From positions 6,305,528 through 6,365,527 of the forward strand of contig NC_045140.1 in the NCBI RefSeq assembly GCF_008831285.2: a stretch of 60,000 nt of DNA. The letters run 5' to 3'. The stretch's first letter is position 1. Every line of letters starts with the position of its first letter. Position numbers and translations under genes: made by a program. Shown piece by piece: positions 22,451 through 34,420 of the stretch. Under the pieces are notes generated by a model. That model saw nothing but the letters and a program-made list of their open reading frames with translations. It searched no databases and was not told where the DNA came from. Source of the DNA: Nymphaea colorata. Its lineage: Eukaryota; Streptophyta; Magnoliopsida; Nymphaeales; Nymphaeaceae.

Positions 22451-24420
22451 ACAGCTTTCAATAGAAACGTTAGATTGCTTGTAATGGGACAATGCAGGTC
22501 ATGTAAATATCGGCCAAATACGGTTAAAATAGATAAGCAAGCTGATAAAGCGCCGAGACAAATACTTACAGTAGTGTTTGAAACTGTAACCTATAATGCC
22601 AAATAACACAGAGAACACGAGGAAGATGGGGAATGCCAAAAATGAAACTTCCCTAAAGCAATAAGTAGAGATTACAAAGGAATAATAAGCACAGTCCATC
22701 ATGCTTCCTTCCTAACTGAAAGGGAAATCTTCCTCTGTAACACGAGTCAGGGAGACAGTGCAGGGTATACACACGATCCGTGACCTGCAAGTTCACAAGA
22801 GCACCACCAATTTTATCAACCACAAAGAAAACAGAGGCTCGAAACTTAATGGAGGTTGATTGTGCCAATATTTCTTGTTTCAGGTGACAAGTAGTCCTGG
22901 ACTTTAAATCCGACCCTCCAAAGTCCCAATAAAAAAAAAAAAAAAGTTCATCGTGATAAATTTCAGAGGGCTAAAGTTTCGCCATGTTATTTTGAATAGC
23001 ACAACTTTAATCTCATGTTTGTGTGCCTTTAGGGTTGAAGCCAGGTAAAAGCCAAAAGAAAACGTATGATTGCTCACTGAATGATGGATGATCTGACGTA
23101 GCTTTTTCTGAAAAGTTTACTCAAATTATGTATACCATTGTCCTATTAATCACAGAGAGAAATTAAACAATTCAAGATATGATGAACGTCTGGGCCCTTG
23201 AGGTGATAGTTTCGATGAAACACTCCTGTTTCATTATCTTTTTATATTAGATTTATTAAAGGTTCATTTGATAAATGCCAACAATATGTAACTGTTACAT
23301 AAATATTGAGGCAGATTAATAAAATATTTTAAAAAGTGTTTTATGAATGTATTTGAGTTCAGAAGCGAAATTTAAAAAAAAAAAGAAAAAAAATTGACAC
23401 GATCAAACATGTTATTAAATATTATCTTATACATGAAAGGCTGTCTTTTCTGGGTAAACATAGGCATTTTCTTTTACTTTACAAAATAACAAGAAACTTT
23501 CGATATTCAAATTAAATGTATTGCACGTTGTGTCATGGCCGATGCCGTTGCTGATCAAATGGCAAATGAGTTTACCATTTGTCACAAGCATAGAAAGGGA
23601 CGCGACGGCCATGCCCGCCCATACAGGGTTGCATGTTTTCTTAAAAGGTCCCGAATAAAGCATGGAAATACCAAATTCGTGCCTTACGTGGTTCTTTACT
23701 TTTAGGTGCGAAAAAGTGGAAACGACACCGAATCGTACTGGCAAACAAGAACGCAAATGGTGTTCTTTTAGAAAAGTTGACGTACGGCTGGCAAAAGGAC
23801 TCGCTAATGGTCAGATACACGGAATAAAGATTTCGGGGAAAGTAAATCTCAGCAGGAGAAAATCGTACTAACGTTACAAATTTTGTTATTTACTAAAAGA
23901 TAGAGCTAAAAGAACACACACGATTTAAATTGAAAAAAAAAATCGATTATAATGACTAAACCCAGTCTAGACGTTAAAATCATATGTGGTGTTAGCTGAA
24001 TATTGACTTTGTAAAAGCACCCAATTTTAGCAAAGTGCTATTTGCAAAATTTTAAAAAAAAAAATCATTAATTTATTTTTTGTAAACCGGGCATATTCTA
24101 TATCAAAATATTTGTACACAAACTCAAAAAACAATTAAGGATACAGATATTTATTTTAACTAATTATGAAAGTAAATGGTAGGGAGACCTCTAAAAGATG
24201 CAAAAGCCGCCAACGCCATCTTTTAACTTCTTTCAACCCTTTACCTTGATCGTCAAATGTGTATTTTATTGGAAAACAAAATCTAATTTCAATTCGTGGC
24301 TGTTATTCCTCTAAACTGCAATTGAATGCGATAGAATTATAGTTAATATGCAAATTCTAGTTGACCAATTTTAATTAATATGTTCTAATTAATCTAATTA
24401 ATATGTTCTAGTTCTAAACT
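22451..24420. other. No gene seen
   Basis: Noncoding, with several A/T homopolymers. A 109-codon minus-strand frame at 23427-23756 has no recognisable motif and is probably chance. The missing last exon of the GH17 gene could lie here, but I could not find it. Confidence 0.5.
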
Positions 24421-24512
24421 CTAGCCAAGCTCCGAGCACATAGTCGGTGCACCCGATTCATTTCCATGAACCAAAAAAAACAAGAGAGAGAGAGAGAGAT
24501 GCAAACACTTAC

Positions 24513-26265
24513 TAGGGTCGGTGGCGGTCTGGACGGCGAGCCCATTGAAGTAGCAAGTGCCGCCGCTCTTCCTGAACTGCTGCCAGTATGCGTTGAAAGC
24601 GAAGGAGGCATGGGCCAGAAGATTGTTGGGGTTGTAGCAAGCCTTCCCGGGTCGGATCGAGTCGCAGGTGCCCTTCCCCTGCCCGCAAGCGTACTGGAGG
24701 GCGCCGGCGACCTGGCTCGCATTCTCTCTCCTTCCGGCGACCGCGGCGTCGGCCACGCACCAGATCTTTCCCTTGTACGGCTGGTTGTTGGTGCCCTCCG
24801 GCAGGGGCTTGTACGAAGATTCCGGTCTCCTCCCGGTGAGGTCTATCTCGTAGATGGCCGACCCGTTCGGGTACAGCAGCCCCCAGTGCCGCTCCGTACC
24901 CGGCCCGGGCTTCTGGTTCTCGTTGTAGAGCGAGAAAATGTAGGTGGGGATCGGCTTGCCGGGCCGCGCGGGGGTGCCGACCGGCGGATTTGCGGCGAGC
25001 CGCCTGGCGAGGTTGCGGTTGTAGGCGGCGGCGTTGGCCACGTTGGCGCCGATTTGGTCCAAGTCGCAGGCGTTTGGCCAGCCGGTCTCTGCGATCGTGA
25101 GGGGCACGTTGGCGACGCCGAGCTTGGCCATGGCCGCGATTACCGAGTCCAGCTGCTGGTCGAGTAGGTTCGTGTAGGAGAGCCCACTTCCGGGGTCGGT
25201 GTAGGTGGGCTTGGTCACGCGGAAGAGGGCGTAGTCGAGGGAGATGGAGTTGGGGTTGCCGGACCAGGCGAAGTACGGGTAGACGTCGATGAAGAAAGAA
25301 GACTTGGTCTTGGCGAGGAACTGGAGCATGGGGCGGACCACGGGATCGGCGATGTCCTTCCGGAAGGCGCCGCTCGACGGCGGGAAGGAGGTCTCGAGGG
25401 TGTCCATGGCGAAGGGCGTGCCGACCTTCACGTTGCGGATTCGGAGAGCGGAGAGGGATCGCTTGATGTTGCGCATGGCCGGGACGAGCTGGAACCAGGT
25501 GGCCTTGTTACTCTGGTCGGAGAGGATCTCGTTTCCGACGAGGACGACGCGTATCTTGGCGCGGTGGTAGAAGGGGAGGAGGTTGGCGTGGATCCAGGCG
25601 TCGGCGGCGGCTTGGGAAGACGAAATATTCGCGATGGCCTGGTTGGGCACCATGATGGAGACCCGCATGTCGGTGGCGGAGAGGGCTTCGAGGATGGCCG
25701 GGTTGGCGTCGTAGATCTTCACGGCTTTGGCTCTAAGAGACTTGATGAGGGCGACGGAGTGAGAGGCGGAGGGGAGGTTGTTGCCCAGCTGCCCGTAGTT
25801 GACACCAATCTGTGCGGAGGCCGCTTCATCTGCAGAAGCCAGGAGGCATTCAAGAGTGTTTCTATCAGAATATTTTCACAGAAAATAAGTTCAAACATTG
25901 CATGTCCATGGACAGAAACTAGAAGAAATTTCCTGTTCTCGAGACACCCATTGGCGTGTTTAACAGATATGAGCTTAAGTTTTAGACTCTGAGAATATCC
26001 GCCATGTTCATCGACAGAAACAGGAAGACCTTTCCTGTTTCTAGAGATGCCCATCAGCGTTCTCTACTAGATTCTTTCGGAAATGAGACCAAACCTTGTG
26101 TTTTTTATCCTGAAGAAAACTCAGGTTGTAGCAGACACTCCTCACTATCTTTCTCAAACATGAGACCACATTAGGAACAAGAAGAAAGTTCTGAGGGCTC
26201 TCCGTGTAGATATGCTTACCCGTCAGGCGAAAGAGACAAAGGAGAAGAAGCAGAGCGACCGCCAT
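24513..26265 (-). CDS. Glucan endo-1,3-beta-glucosidase, GH17 with C-terminal X8 (CBM43) domain; last short exon not located
   Basis: Hydrolyses beta-1,3-glucans such as callose in the cell wall. Exon 1 is 26220-26265: ATG 26265 encodes the hydrophobic signal MAVALLLLLCLFRLT, donor GTAAGC. Exon 2 is 24513-25829: acceptor CTGCAG, phase kept by a split Asp codon. The mature protein opens IGVNYGQLGNNLPSA. Residues 23 to about 355 form the GH17 barrel, with proton donor Glu116 (VVLVGNEI) and nucleophile Glu263 (TIAETGWPNACD). Residues 372-454 form the X8 domain (WCVADAA...YFNGLAVQTATDP) with its conserved cysteines. Exon 2 ends at a consensus donor, CTA|GTAAGTG, and related genes continue with a short C-terminal exon. 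Reading through gives an unrelated tail and a stop at 24421. The coding sequence is very GC-rich, unlike its surroundings. Family assignment is firm; the 3' end is not. Confidence 0.93.
25904..26062. repeat. Imperfect direct duplication in GH17 intron 1
   Basis: Two copies of a segment of about 60 bp, with a period near 98 bp: catgtccatggacagaaact...cccattggcgtgtt and catgttcatcgacagaaaca...cccatcagcgttct. Weaker similarity continues to about 26160 (aaatgagaccaaacc / aacatgagaccacat). Confidence 0.65.
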
Positions 26266-26450
26266 TTTGTCCCCTCCTCAGCTGCGGAGAGGAATGAAAA
26301 TGAGATGATAGTGGATATGTATAGCGTCTGCGAGATTCGACAGCGCCCTGAAGAGGGGGATGTTGGGGAATTTAATTTAATAAGGGGGAAACAGGAAGGT
26401 TTGAGCCTTTGGGGGCACCTCCTTGGGCATATAAAAGTTGAAGATTATGA

Positions 26451-26460
26451 TTTATTTATA
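26451..26460 (-). promoter_or_regulatory. Probable TATA box of the GH17 gene
   Basis: Minus-strand TATAAATAAA about 190 bp upstream of the ATG, predicting a transcription start roughly 30 bp closer to the gene. A weaker AT-rich candidate lies at about 26429-26436. Confidence 0.55.
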
Positions 26461-26465
26461 GGCGG

Positions 26466-27984
26466 CGCCTGAAGCTTGCGTCCATGCCCCCACCGTGGGG
26501 AAAGGGGCAGGAAGCTAAAATTAAAAGCAAATCTGAAAAGGAAAAGAGAGATAGTTTCTTCCACATCACCAAAATCTCAATAATTTAATCGAGGAACTGT
26601 GAGGCAAATTTATTGAACGGGCAGTAAAAGTATGAAGAAAGGGAGCAGGTGGTGGTGGTAGCCTGGCCTGGTAGGGCCGCCTGCCCGTCGTCTGTTTTCT
26701 AATCGCATCGATCGGAAGAAGAAACGGTCATATTTCTTGATGGCCGACCTCAGGTCTTCTCGGTGACGGTGCTGCTGGCCGCGTTTGCGCTCCTGATAGT
26801 GACTGCAATGGTCGGCCTTTTGCTTCTTTTCTATCCTTTTTCCCAACTTTCTTCTTCCTGTTTTTCTCGTCACTTAGCTCAACTTCCTTGAAGTTGCGAC
26901 TCTTCGCGGATGACGGATGTGTTGGTGCACCTGATAACAAATAACAGCCGTCTGGTGACGCCGACCGCCGGTAGTTCATCGTTTCTGGTTCTTCTTAATG
27001 TCGTAAACATGTGTCTTCAATCCAAACCTGGAGGGTTTGTTTGGCAGTAATGGCATTATATGAGTGTTATATGAAATCGGATTAAAACATTTGATATCAG
27101 ACTACACTAAAAAGATTCTTGAAACACTAACAAATGTTCAAGGATCCCTAAATGATCTACTGTATCAGCTATTACTAAGCTTTCTTTGTATTGGTTTTTA
27201 TTAAGAAATTTTTCGAAGAAAATTTATTTTTTATTACTAATTGAAATATCGACACAAGTGTTAACCAACAGATACAGCCTACATGCCGATAAATGAACAT
27301 CTTATGAGTAAAATTTACAAGAGTTCAAAATTGGCTTCTAATGTCAGTTAAACTTGTTTCATCAGACTAGCTGCCACCAAGCCGAGCTGCCTAAGTACTC
27401 AGCTCGATTCGGGCCCAAAAAAAGGGTATTGGCCCAACCCAATAAACCCAAGTGGGCTTGATAATTTTTTATATTTATTTTATTAATTTATATATATATA
27501 TATATAATATTTTTATTATAATTAATTATATTTATAGATTATTTTATATTAAAAATATTTTTTTAATTTAATCGAGCTTATCACTAGCTCAAACCGAGAA
27601 GACTGAATGGGCCTGTATCCCGATGTGAAGAGGAACCACTACGATGTGTAATTTGATACACACTAACATTTGTAGGATTACTTGCATCTAAGTTGAGATA
27701 GATGATTTTCTTGAGGTGAATGCGACAGAGGAAGCATCTTTGAAGGTCCAGTGTGAATGCACAAGCTCTCTGCACTCGTACCTTTTGAATTAGTCTAAAT
27801 TTCAAAAGTATTTCTTTTTGAATTATTCACCGTAACGATGCATTTCAAAGTTCACAAACCCCGTTTCGAATTAGTTATTTTAATGCGGTACGTAAAGAAT
27901 CTTTAATGTAAAGGAGGAAAAAGTCACTGCCCTAAAGCTGCTTCTCAAAATCTGCAATTTATAAGTCCTGATCTAACCATCTAA
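26466..27984. other. Upstream region of GH17 and noncoding sequence; small GC-rich frame
   Basis: A GC-rich patch at 26610-26990 contains an 83-codon minus-strand frame (26728-26979, MNYRRSASPDGCYLLSGAPT), rich in Lys, Arg and Ser, with no motif I recognise. It could be a small gene or a first exon, but is not supported further. 27360-27600 is a GGGCCC/AT-rich repeat-like segment with an (AT)n run at about 27485-27505. Otherwise no gene is seen. Confidence 0.4.
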
Positions 27985-28142
27985 AAAAACCTTAGGCCTT
28001 TCCTGCAATTTTGAGAAAATCAAAATTTATATAAATTCAAAAATTTGTAGTTTAACCTGTATAAAAAAAATTGTATTTCTCTTTTTATTAAAATTTTTAA
28101 ACTATAATTTGCCCTTGCAATAAAAAATTTCTAATTCGGCTG
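27985..28142. repeat. MITE-like repeat, GGGGCGGAG family, degenerate copy 3
   Basis: AT-rich core of aaatttgta/aattcaaa blocks, with a right end ttgcccttgcaataaaaaat and ttctaattcggc matching the other copies. The left end is weak. Confidence 0.4.
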
Positions 28143-28584
28143 CATTAATTAACCCGTTGAAACTTTGTAAAAGACCATGAGAGTATTCGTAATTGCTTAT
28201 GCACAAAGCCTTACGAAATTAGAGTGTTAGGACAAGTGGACGCTTCATATTACGAGCGTCGATCTTCTTTCTTAATAAGCAAGTCAATCTACTAGACGAC
28301 ACAGAGCATGGTCCGCCTTTCGCTGTCCGTTCTCGTAACAAGTAGAAGAAGATGCCTTGTTCTGCTGTTCCCAAGAGAAGTGGAACAATTCTTTCCTCTT
28401 TTCCGGTGCAAATCGTAACTCAAACACCATAATCGACAAGTGGGACAATTTTTTCCTTGTTTAATTCCAGTACAAAGCGTAACTCAAACACAATTAGCAC
28501 ATGCAGTTAACAAGTCTTGTGTGCCCTAAAGGAACAAGTTAAAAAGTCAAGTTTTCTCGTGGAACTTTTTACATCCTTTTAACT

Positions 28585-28735
28585 CATAATAATCATAAAT
28601 AACAATTTTTAAATTTTTAATATAGGTTAAAATAAAATTTTTAAAATCTACAAGTAAAATACTGATTTTTTTTTCTTTTTTAAATCCAAGGGAGGCCATG
28701 GCCGGTGCCGGACCCCCTTGACTCCGCCCCTCATC
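28585..28735. repeat. MITE-like repeat, GGGGCGGAG family copy 4 (opposite orientation)
   Basis: Read from the right: ggggcggagtcaagggggtc, then ggcaccggccatggcctccc, then an AT-rich core ending near 28585. Same terminal wording as the copy at 53.1 kb. Confidence 0.5.
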
Positions 28736-28739
28736 ATGG

Positions 28740-30099
28740 CTGCTACTAAGGTTCACAAAGATTTTCTAAATTTCTAATGTTGGTTGTGGTTTGAAAATTT
28801 TAGTAGCAAGTTTGATTCTAATATGATCCAACCTCTGTTGGATTTTACTATCTCAAATACAGACTATTTTCAACTCTACTGCTCTATAAGTGACATGTTC
28901 TTCCATTTCTCATTGGATGGGCCATGCTTAATTTACGAATTTTGTTTTTAAATGTCTGAATCTCTGATAACTGAGATTAAGAATCGAATCTGCAAGTACT
29001 TTCCCTTCCATGGAGGCCTATTAATCCTTGGTCTTGCAAAAGAGAAGGAACAGGCACCGTCGCTACGAAGACCAGAGACAAAAGAGACAATGGCGGGGAC
29101 TGGAGCAAGTCTACGTCACTTTAGTGGTCACTGGTTTTTTGAGTTGCGTTTTTTTCCGAGTCAAGGAGGAGGAATCCGCCATTCGAGTTACCTTTCCAAG
29201 TCAAGGGTGACTTGCGTCTAGCGCCAAGTCTAGCTACCCCACTTTACTACACGACAGTCCATGTCCAATGGAGAGAAAGTTGAGTGGGTGGAGCGCACTG
29301 TACACGGTCAAGAAGAGGAGAATGTTTTGGTAATTTATTAAAACAAAAATGTTTTTTTTTACTTTTTTTTTATTTTCGTTTTTGTCTTTATAAAAAAAAT
29401 TCATATAAACTAAAAATATTTTAGTCATTAACCATATTCACAAACGAAAATTCGTGCCCACCATGCATATAACCAAGTTTGTGTTGTGTCAAAAACCAGA
29501 AGGGATCCACTATTTGGGTCTTTGTTAACCAAATCAGCTTGAATTGACCAATTAAATCTAATTTATAACTAGCCCATTTCATGGTGACAAAGTGTTGCTT
29601 GTTTTATTGATTTTTCTATTTTGTTCTTATTTTTAATTTGTAATTGCCCTTTATTTTTTTTTAAGGAATATATTGCAAAATATTATTCTTTTAATAATTT
29701 CTTAAGAGAAATACATATTTCCAGAATTTATCCTTTTTCCTTGGGTGCTTCCATTTGACAGAACAAGCCAGTCTGGTTCATACCAGGTGAAGGGCGGGAA
29801 TTGATATGGAATCAAATGGGAAAGCTAAATAATTCAGTGAATTGAATTGGAATCAGAATCGTTTATGAATAAAGATAATAAAAATTAAACAATTAAAAAA
29901 TCAATCATCAAAAGGAAGAAGAAAGTTTACAAAGTAACAGAACACAATACGCACTTTAATGGGGATTCCACACCTGCCCACCTGATATTTTTTTTAACTT
30001 GCATTTAAAACCAGTTATTATTTAAGGTCCAACATAATCAATTAAAACTTATTAATACAGTTTTAAGAAAAAAATTCGACGCAATCTGGAGTAGGTTGC
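28740..30099. other. No gene seen
   Basis: AT-rich noncoding sequence with T and A homopolymers. Two overlapping plus-strand frames (28952-29221) share one region and show no motif. Confidence 0.55.
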
Positions 30100-30275
30100 A
30101 AGCAAGGGCAGAGACATAAATTTTTTATGAGGGGGCCGAATTAAAGTTTCTAAATTTTGACAGAGCCGAAATATCATTTTTCAAAATTTTTATATAAAAT
30201 AAGTGAAATTTTTTAAAATTTACATATAAATTTAAAAAAAAAAATTGAGGTAGCGTCAAGTCCCATGAACCCTGT
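30100..30275. repeat. MITE-like repeat, GGGGCGGAG family copy 5
   Basis: gcaagggcagagacataaat, then ttatgagggggccgaattaa, at the left; core with acatataaatttaaa; right end gtcaagtcccatgaaccctg. Degenerate but collinear with the copy at 35.6 kb, read in the opposite direction. Confidence 0.5.
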
Positions 30276-30329
30276 GGGTGGAAGGAGTCAATGGCTTCTC
30301 TTAAATGTGGTAGAATAAATCATTTACCC

Positions 30330-30527
30330 TTAAAAAAGAAATTGCGGGATGAAATCAATGGCTCCACATACTTTGCTGATATAATCTTGCCTTAGAGAGA
30401 AGAAAGGTTGAATGGGCAAATTGTAGAGAGATGCATTTAAACCCACAAGCTGAAAAAGGACTTCAGGATCACACACACATATCATGTAATCAAAAGGGGG
30501 AGATGCAATGGAATTAACATCCATGTC
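30330..30527 (-). other. Exon-like open frame of unknown identity
   Basis: A minus-strand frame with DYMICVCDPEVLFQLVGLNA and LYNLPIQPFFSLRQDYI. Its composition looks coding rather than random, but I do not recognise the family. It lies directly beside the solo LTR at 30528. It may be a fragment of the same broken gene as the pieces at 34.5 and 35.1 kb. Confidence 0.25.
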
Positions 30528-31077
30528 TGTAATCACCCCAAATTTTTCTAAAAGACTGTTATTTTACCAAAGGGTGAAACCCAAACTTAGACACAAGATT
30601 CAAATCCAAGAGCCAACTTTCATATCCAAATTAGATCCAAAACTCAATTTTAGATCTAAATCAATTATTTGAAGCTCAAAATCCAAAATCGAGTTCAAAA
30701 CAACAAAGTCTGGTGTTGTGAGCATCATGCGCGCATGCACAGACATCACCCTTGTTTTATGTTTAGCACCAAAATACGTTTTGCGCGCATGCACAGACGT
30801 CACCCTTGTTTTATGCTTAGCACCAAAATACGTTTTTGAAACTTAAACGAAGCCGACCACTCCTTTACAACAAAAAAAAATCAATTACATATTAAAAAAA
30901 AAGATTTTATGCTCATTTTATCTTTTTTTTTATTCCATTTCATATTATTTCAAAAGTTTGAAAAAAAAAATGAGTATCGCGAGACGCGCAATCGCTTGAC
31001 CATGCATCATGCGACCGCATGTCACGCGATCGCGTTGAGTGTGCAGTGCCGCGTGCTGTGCGCCACAACACCTGGTG

Positions 31078-31098
31078 CAACAGCGCCAGGCGCTGTTG
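31078..31098. repeat. Perfect palindrome in the CpG-rich block of LTR copy 1
   Basis: CAACAGCGCC and GGCGCTGTTG separated by one base, a perfect 10-bp inverted repeat. Confidence 0.85.
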
Positions 31099-31752
31099 CT
31101 CCTCTATCGCCTGGTTAGGGGCCCGCAACGAAGGAGCCCCCCCTCCCCCTCCCCTTCTCTTTTTCTTTACAAAACCGACCCTTAGGGTTAAGTTTTTGAA
31201 AATTTTGGGTGGGCGTAGCCCTGTCCATACCCAAATTGGTATTTGGAGGGCTAGTGGCCAATTCCATTTAATCAAAACCTATTTTTCTAAAAAGTTTTTG
31301 AAAATAATTCAAAATTCTTTTAAATTCGGATGAAAATGTTGAGAAATTCAAAAAATTTTAAATTTTGAGTTTTGGCTCCAAAGCTCTCTGTAAATACCCC
31401 CACAATCCCCTCTCTTGGGCAAGAGTTGGCCCTTGGGAGAAACTTTTATGTATTCTTACTTGAAAACTTAGAGTTTTTCTTGAGCTCTCTCTTTCTATCT
31501 CCTTCTTCCTCTTTCCATTTCTTTTTAATTTAGAGCAAGTTACAACTCTTCAAGATACCACCAAGGATCTCTTTGATGACTCAGCTTCATCATCTTGGAA
31601 CTTCATTCAATGTGAGTTCAATGTTATTTCAAGCATGGTTGTTCATTTTCCCTAAGTCATTTCACATTTAGAGGTATGTAATCATCATTTCTTTTCTATT
31701 TTTTTTCCTCTTTTCTCCATCTCTCAATGATCATATGAGATAGCTTTCACTC

Positions 31753-32450
31753 TCTATTTTAGAGTCAAGAGGTTATGCTCGAGTGCACCAGGAGCATGAG
31801 AGGAGAGGTTATTTCATTTTATGATTAAATCGTGTTTTTTTTTCTTAAATATATTCTTGTTGATTGTTGTTCTTTTTATTCATGAATATATTCTTGTTGT
31901 TATTGGTATTTCTTTTCTTAAATATAGTTTTATTCTTGTTATCTTATTTCCTCTTTTCTTCATCTCTGCATGGTCATACAATATAGTCATAAAATCTCTA
32001 TTTTATAGTCAATAGACTATTCTTAAGTGCACCGAGAGCATGAGAAGGTGAAGTAATCTTTCATTTTATGATTAAATCATGCTCTTTCTTTTCATGAATA
32101 TATTTTTATTGTTTTTTTGCTTCCTCCTATTTTTTTCTCTTCTTCCTCTTCCCATGGTCAAAGGAAATAACCTTCAATCTCTATTTTAGAGACTAGAGAC
32201 TATGCTCAAGTGCATCAGGAACATGAGAAGATGAGATGATGTTTCATTTTCATACTTGAGTCATGTTAATTCATTGCTTGAATATAGTCTTCTTTAGCTT
32301 CTCCCATTTTTCTCTCTTTCTCATTTACCCATGGCCATATGAGATAGTCCTTAATCTCTATTTTAGAGTCAAGAGGTTATGCTCGAGTGTATCAGGAGCA
32401 TGACAAGATGAGATGATATTTCTTTTCATAGTTGAATCATGCTCTCCCTC
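31753..32450 (+). repeat. Minisatellite in long LTR copy 1, about four units
   Basis: Units begin tctattttagagtcaagagg and continue with tatgctcgagtgcaccagga gcatgag. They start near 31753, 31996, 32180 and 32357 (periods about 243, 184 and 177). LTR copy 3 has two such units (58936 and 59111). Confidence 0.8.
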
Positions 32451-34420
32451 TTAATTGAATCTCTTTTTCTCGTTTTCTTTCCTTAAATATTGTCTACATA
32501 GTATCAATGCATAATTATTTGGTTTTCTATTTATATGTGAATGTATGGTGAGAATGAGAGTGTGGTTTGAGACTTTTTATCTTTATATTAATTTTTGAAA
32601 TTGAGATTTGTCCAACCCGGAGAAAACCCTCACGAAATATGTATATTCTAATATGCATTTGCATGTCATTTTGTTCGATAGTTTTCTTTTTAATCATTCG
32701 ATTAGGAATCCTAATGAATGTCTTATCGTGCGGTTTGATTCCCTTCCATACCCAATGGTGGAAGACAACATATTCCTTTGTAACGAACAAAAAACAACTA
32801 TGTTATATGCTCAAATATAAATTATATTTTACAAAAGATTTTTGAAAGCAAATACCCTCTCTAATGTGGCTTTGGAGACTTAGTAGACTCTTGCATGAGT
32901 CCAAGCTCCCCTCTGGCCTACATCAAACTTAAAGTCGGATGTTTTAACTTACCTTTAATCTCATGAAGACATACATATATGTACATGTTATATACATATA
33001 TGTGCAGATGATGATTTTTATCATTCTCTCTATATTTACATATTTCATTTTACAAATTTTCATATCAATATGAATCTCCTACTTTCTTTCTCTGGAATCC
33101 TTTTCTCTTTTCAAGTCAAATGCTTTCATCTACAAATTTCTTATATATATATTTCTCTATTTCTTTTCCTTTAAAATCTCTTTTCCTATTCAAAGCAAAT
33201 GTTATTTTTTACAAGCTTCCATATATGTGTATATGTGATGGTATATACACATGCATGTGCATCTTTTTCTATCTTCCTTTCTTTTTTTCTTTCTTTTAAA
33301 AAGTTTCTTTTTCATCTCTATTTAAATTAAGACCTCATTGTCAAAAGCTTATATACGTATATGCATACATATAGATATATGCATTTTCTTCTTCTTTTGA
33401 AATCTACCATTTAAAGATCTTTGAAATCTCTTTCTCTATTCCTCTTTCTTTTTATAGGAGTGTCCCATCTTTCTCATCCTTTCAAATATTTTTCTCCCAA
33501 GGTTTAAAATCATTTTCATTTACCAACTTTATTAAGACTACAACTCAAGTAATGACCTAATATTAGATTCATGTTTGATGGTCTACAATCTCAATCCAAT
33601 TTCATAACTTTTCTTTCTTTGTAAAAATGTTTATGTTAACTATAAAACAAAAATGTTATATGTATTTTGTGGTATGAATGTTTTGCTTTCTTCCAATCAT
33701 ATAAGATTAATGCATTCTTGCATTAACCTCAACTTAATATCACAAATGAGCACAATCATATCTCTAAAAGAACTTAAGCTAGATAAGATGAAGTTCTAAA
33801 TAAGTGATAACCGAATTAGAGCAAAACCTCAAACCTACTTAAAGTCTTAATAGAACACCAAAGTGATTCCCAAAATAATTCCTCAAGCTTTCCAAATAAT
33901 ATTTACAATGATTTCCCAACTCTAGTTTTCCTCAAAATGTTTTGCATTCTCAAACAATTCTTCAAGAACATTTTCAAAAGTTTGAAACATCAAACTTCCA
34001 ATATTCTTCTACGTCGCATATAGAAATGATGTTTAAGCCAAAATGAAATGCATCAATAATAAACATAGCCTTTGGATTAATTACCCCTAGTAAAAGCGTC
34101 AGAACGGTTAATCCTCGTACCAACGAGCGATTCTCTTTCTATCTCATTTTCAAAACAAAATTCATTTTTCGAGAGCACTCCAAATACCAAAAATTTTGGA
34201 GATGAGAACATTGTCGTATCCCAAGAATCTTGAGGAGTTAAAAACTATGGATTTAAGATTTAATCCTCCCTTCTTTAATCTTAAGTCCAGTCCTTTTCTC
34301 AATGAAAAATAAAATAAAATAAGGATCCTAATGTGGATCTTAGGTCTGATAAGGGTCATAGCTTGATGAAGCATAGATTTGACCATGGATTTTTAGCTAC
34401 ATCAACAAAAGCATGACACG

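Larger units (their letters stand above)
30528..34210 (+). mobile_element. Solo LTR of a long-LTR retrotransposon family, copy 1
   Basis: 3,683 bp, starting TGTAATCACCCCAAATTT and ending GAGATGAGAACA, with flanking ATGTC (30523-30527) and TTGTC (34211-34215), a 5-bp TSD with one mismatch. Homologous over its length to copy 2 (52104-55066, inverted) and copy 3 (57637 onward). No coding domain lies inside or beside it, so it is a solo LTR. The 5' part is rich in gattcaaatccaa blocks, followed by a CpG-rich block (30965-31125), a minisatellite (31753-32450) and a pyrimidine-rich 3' half. The TGTTATCACCCC-type start resembles gypsy/Tekay-type LTRs, but that assignment is inference. Confidence 0.85.

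Noticed and set aside
23427-23756. 109-codon minus-strand frame
   Set aside because: No recognisable domain and no splice or promoter context in an AT-rich intergenic region; probably chance.
24466-25167. 233-codon plus-strand open frame
   Set aside because: It is antisense to GH17 exon 2. The GC-rich third positions of that exon remove stops on the opposite strand. No motif or start context supports it.
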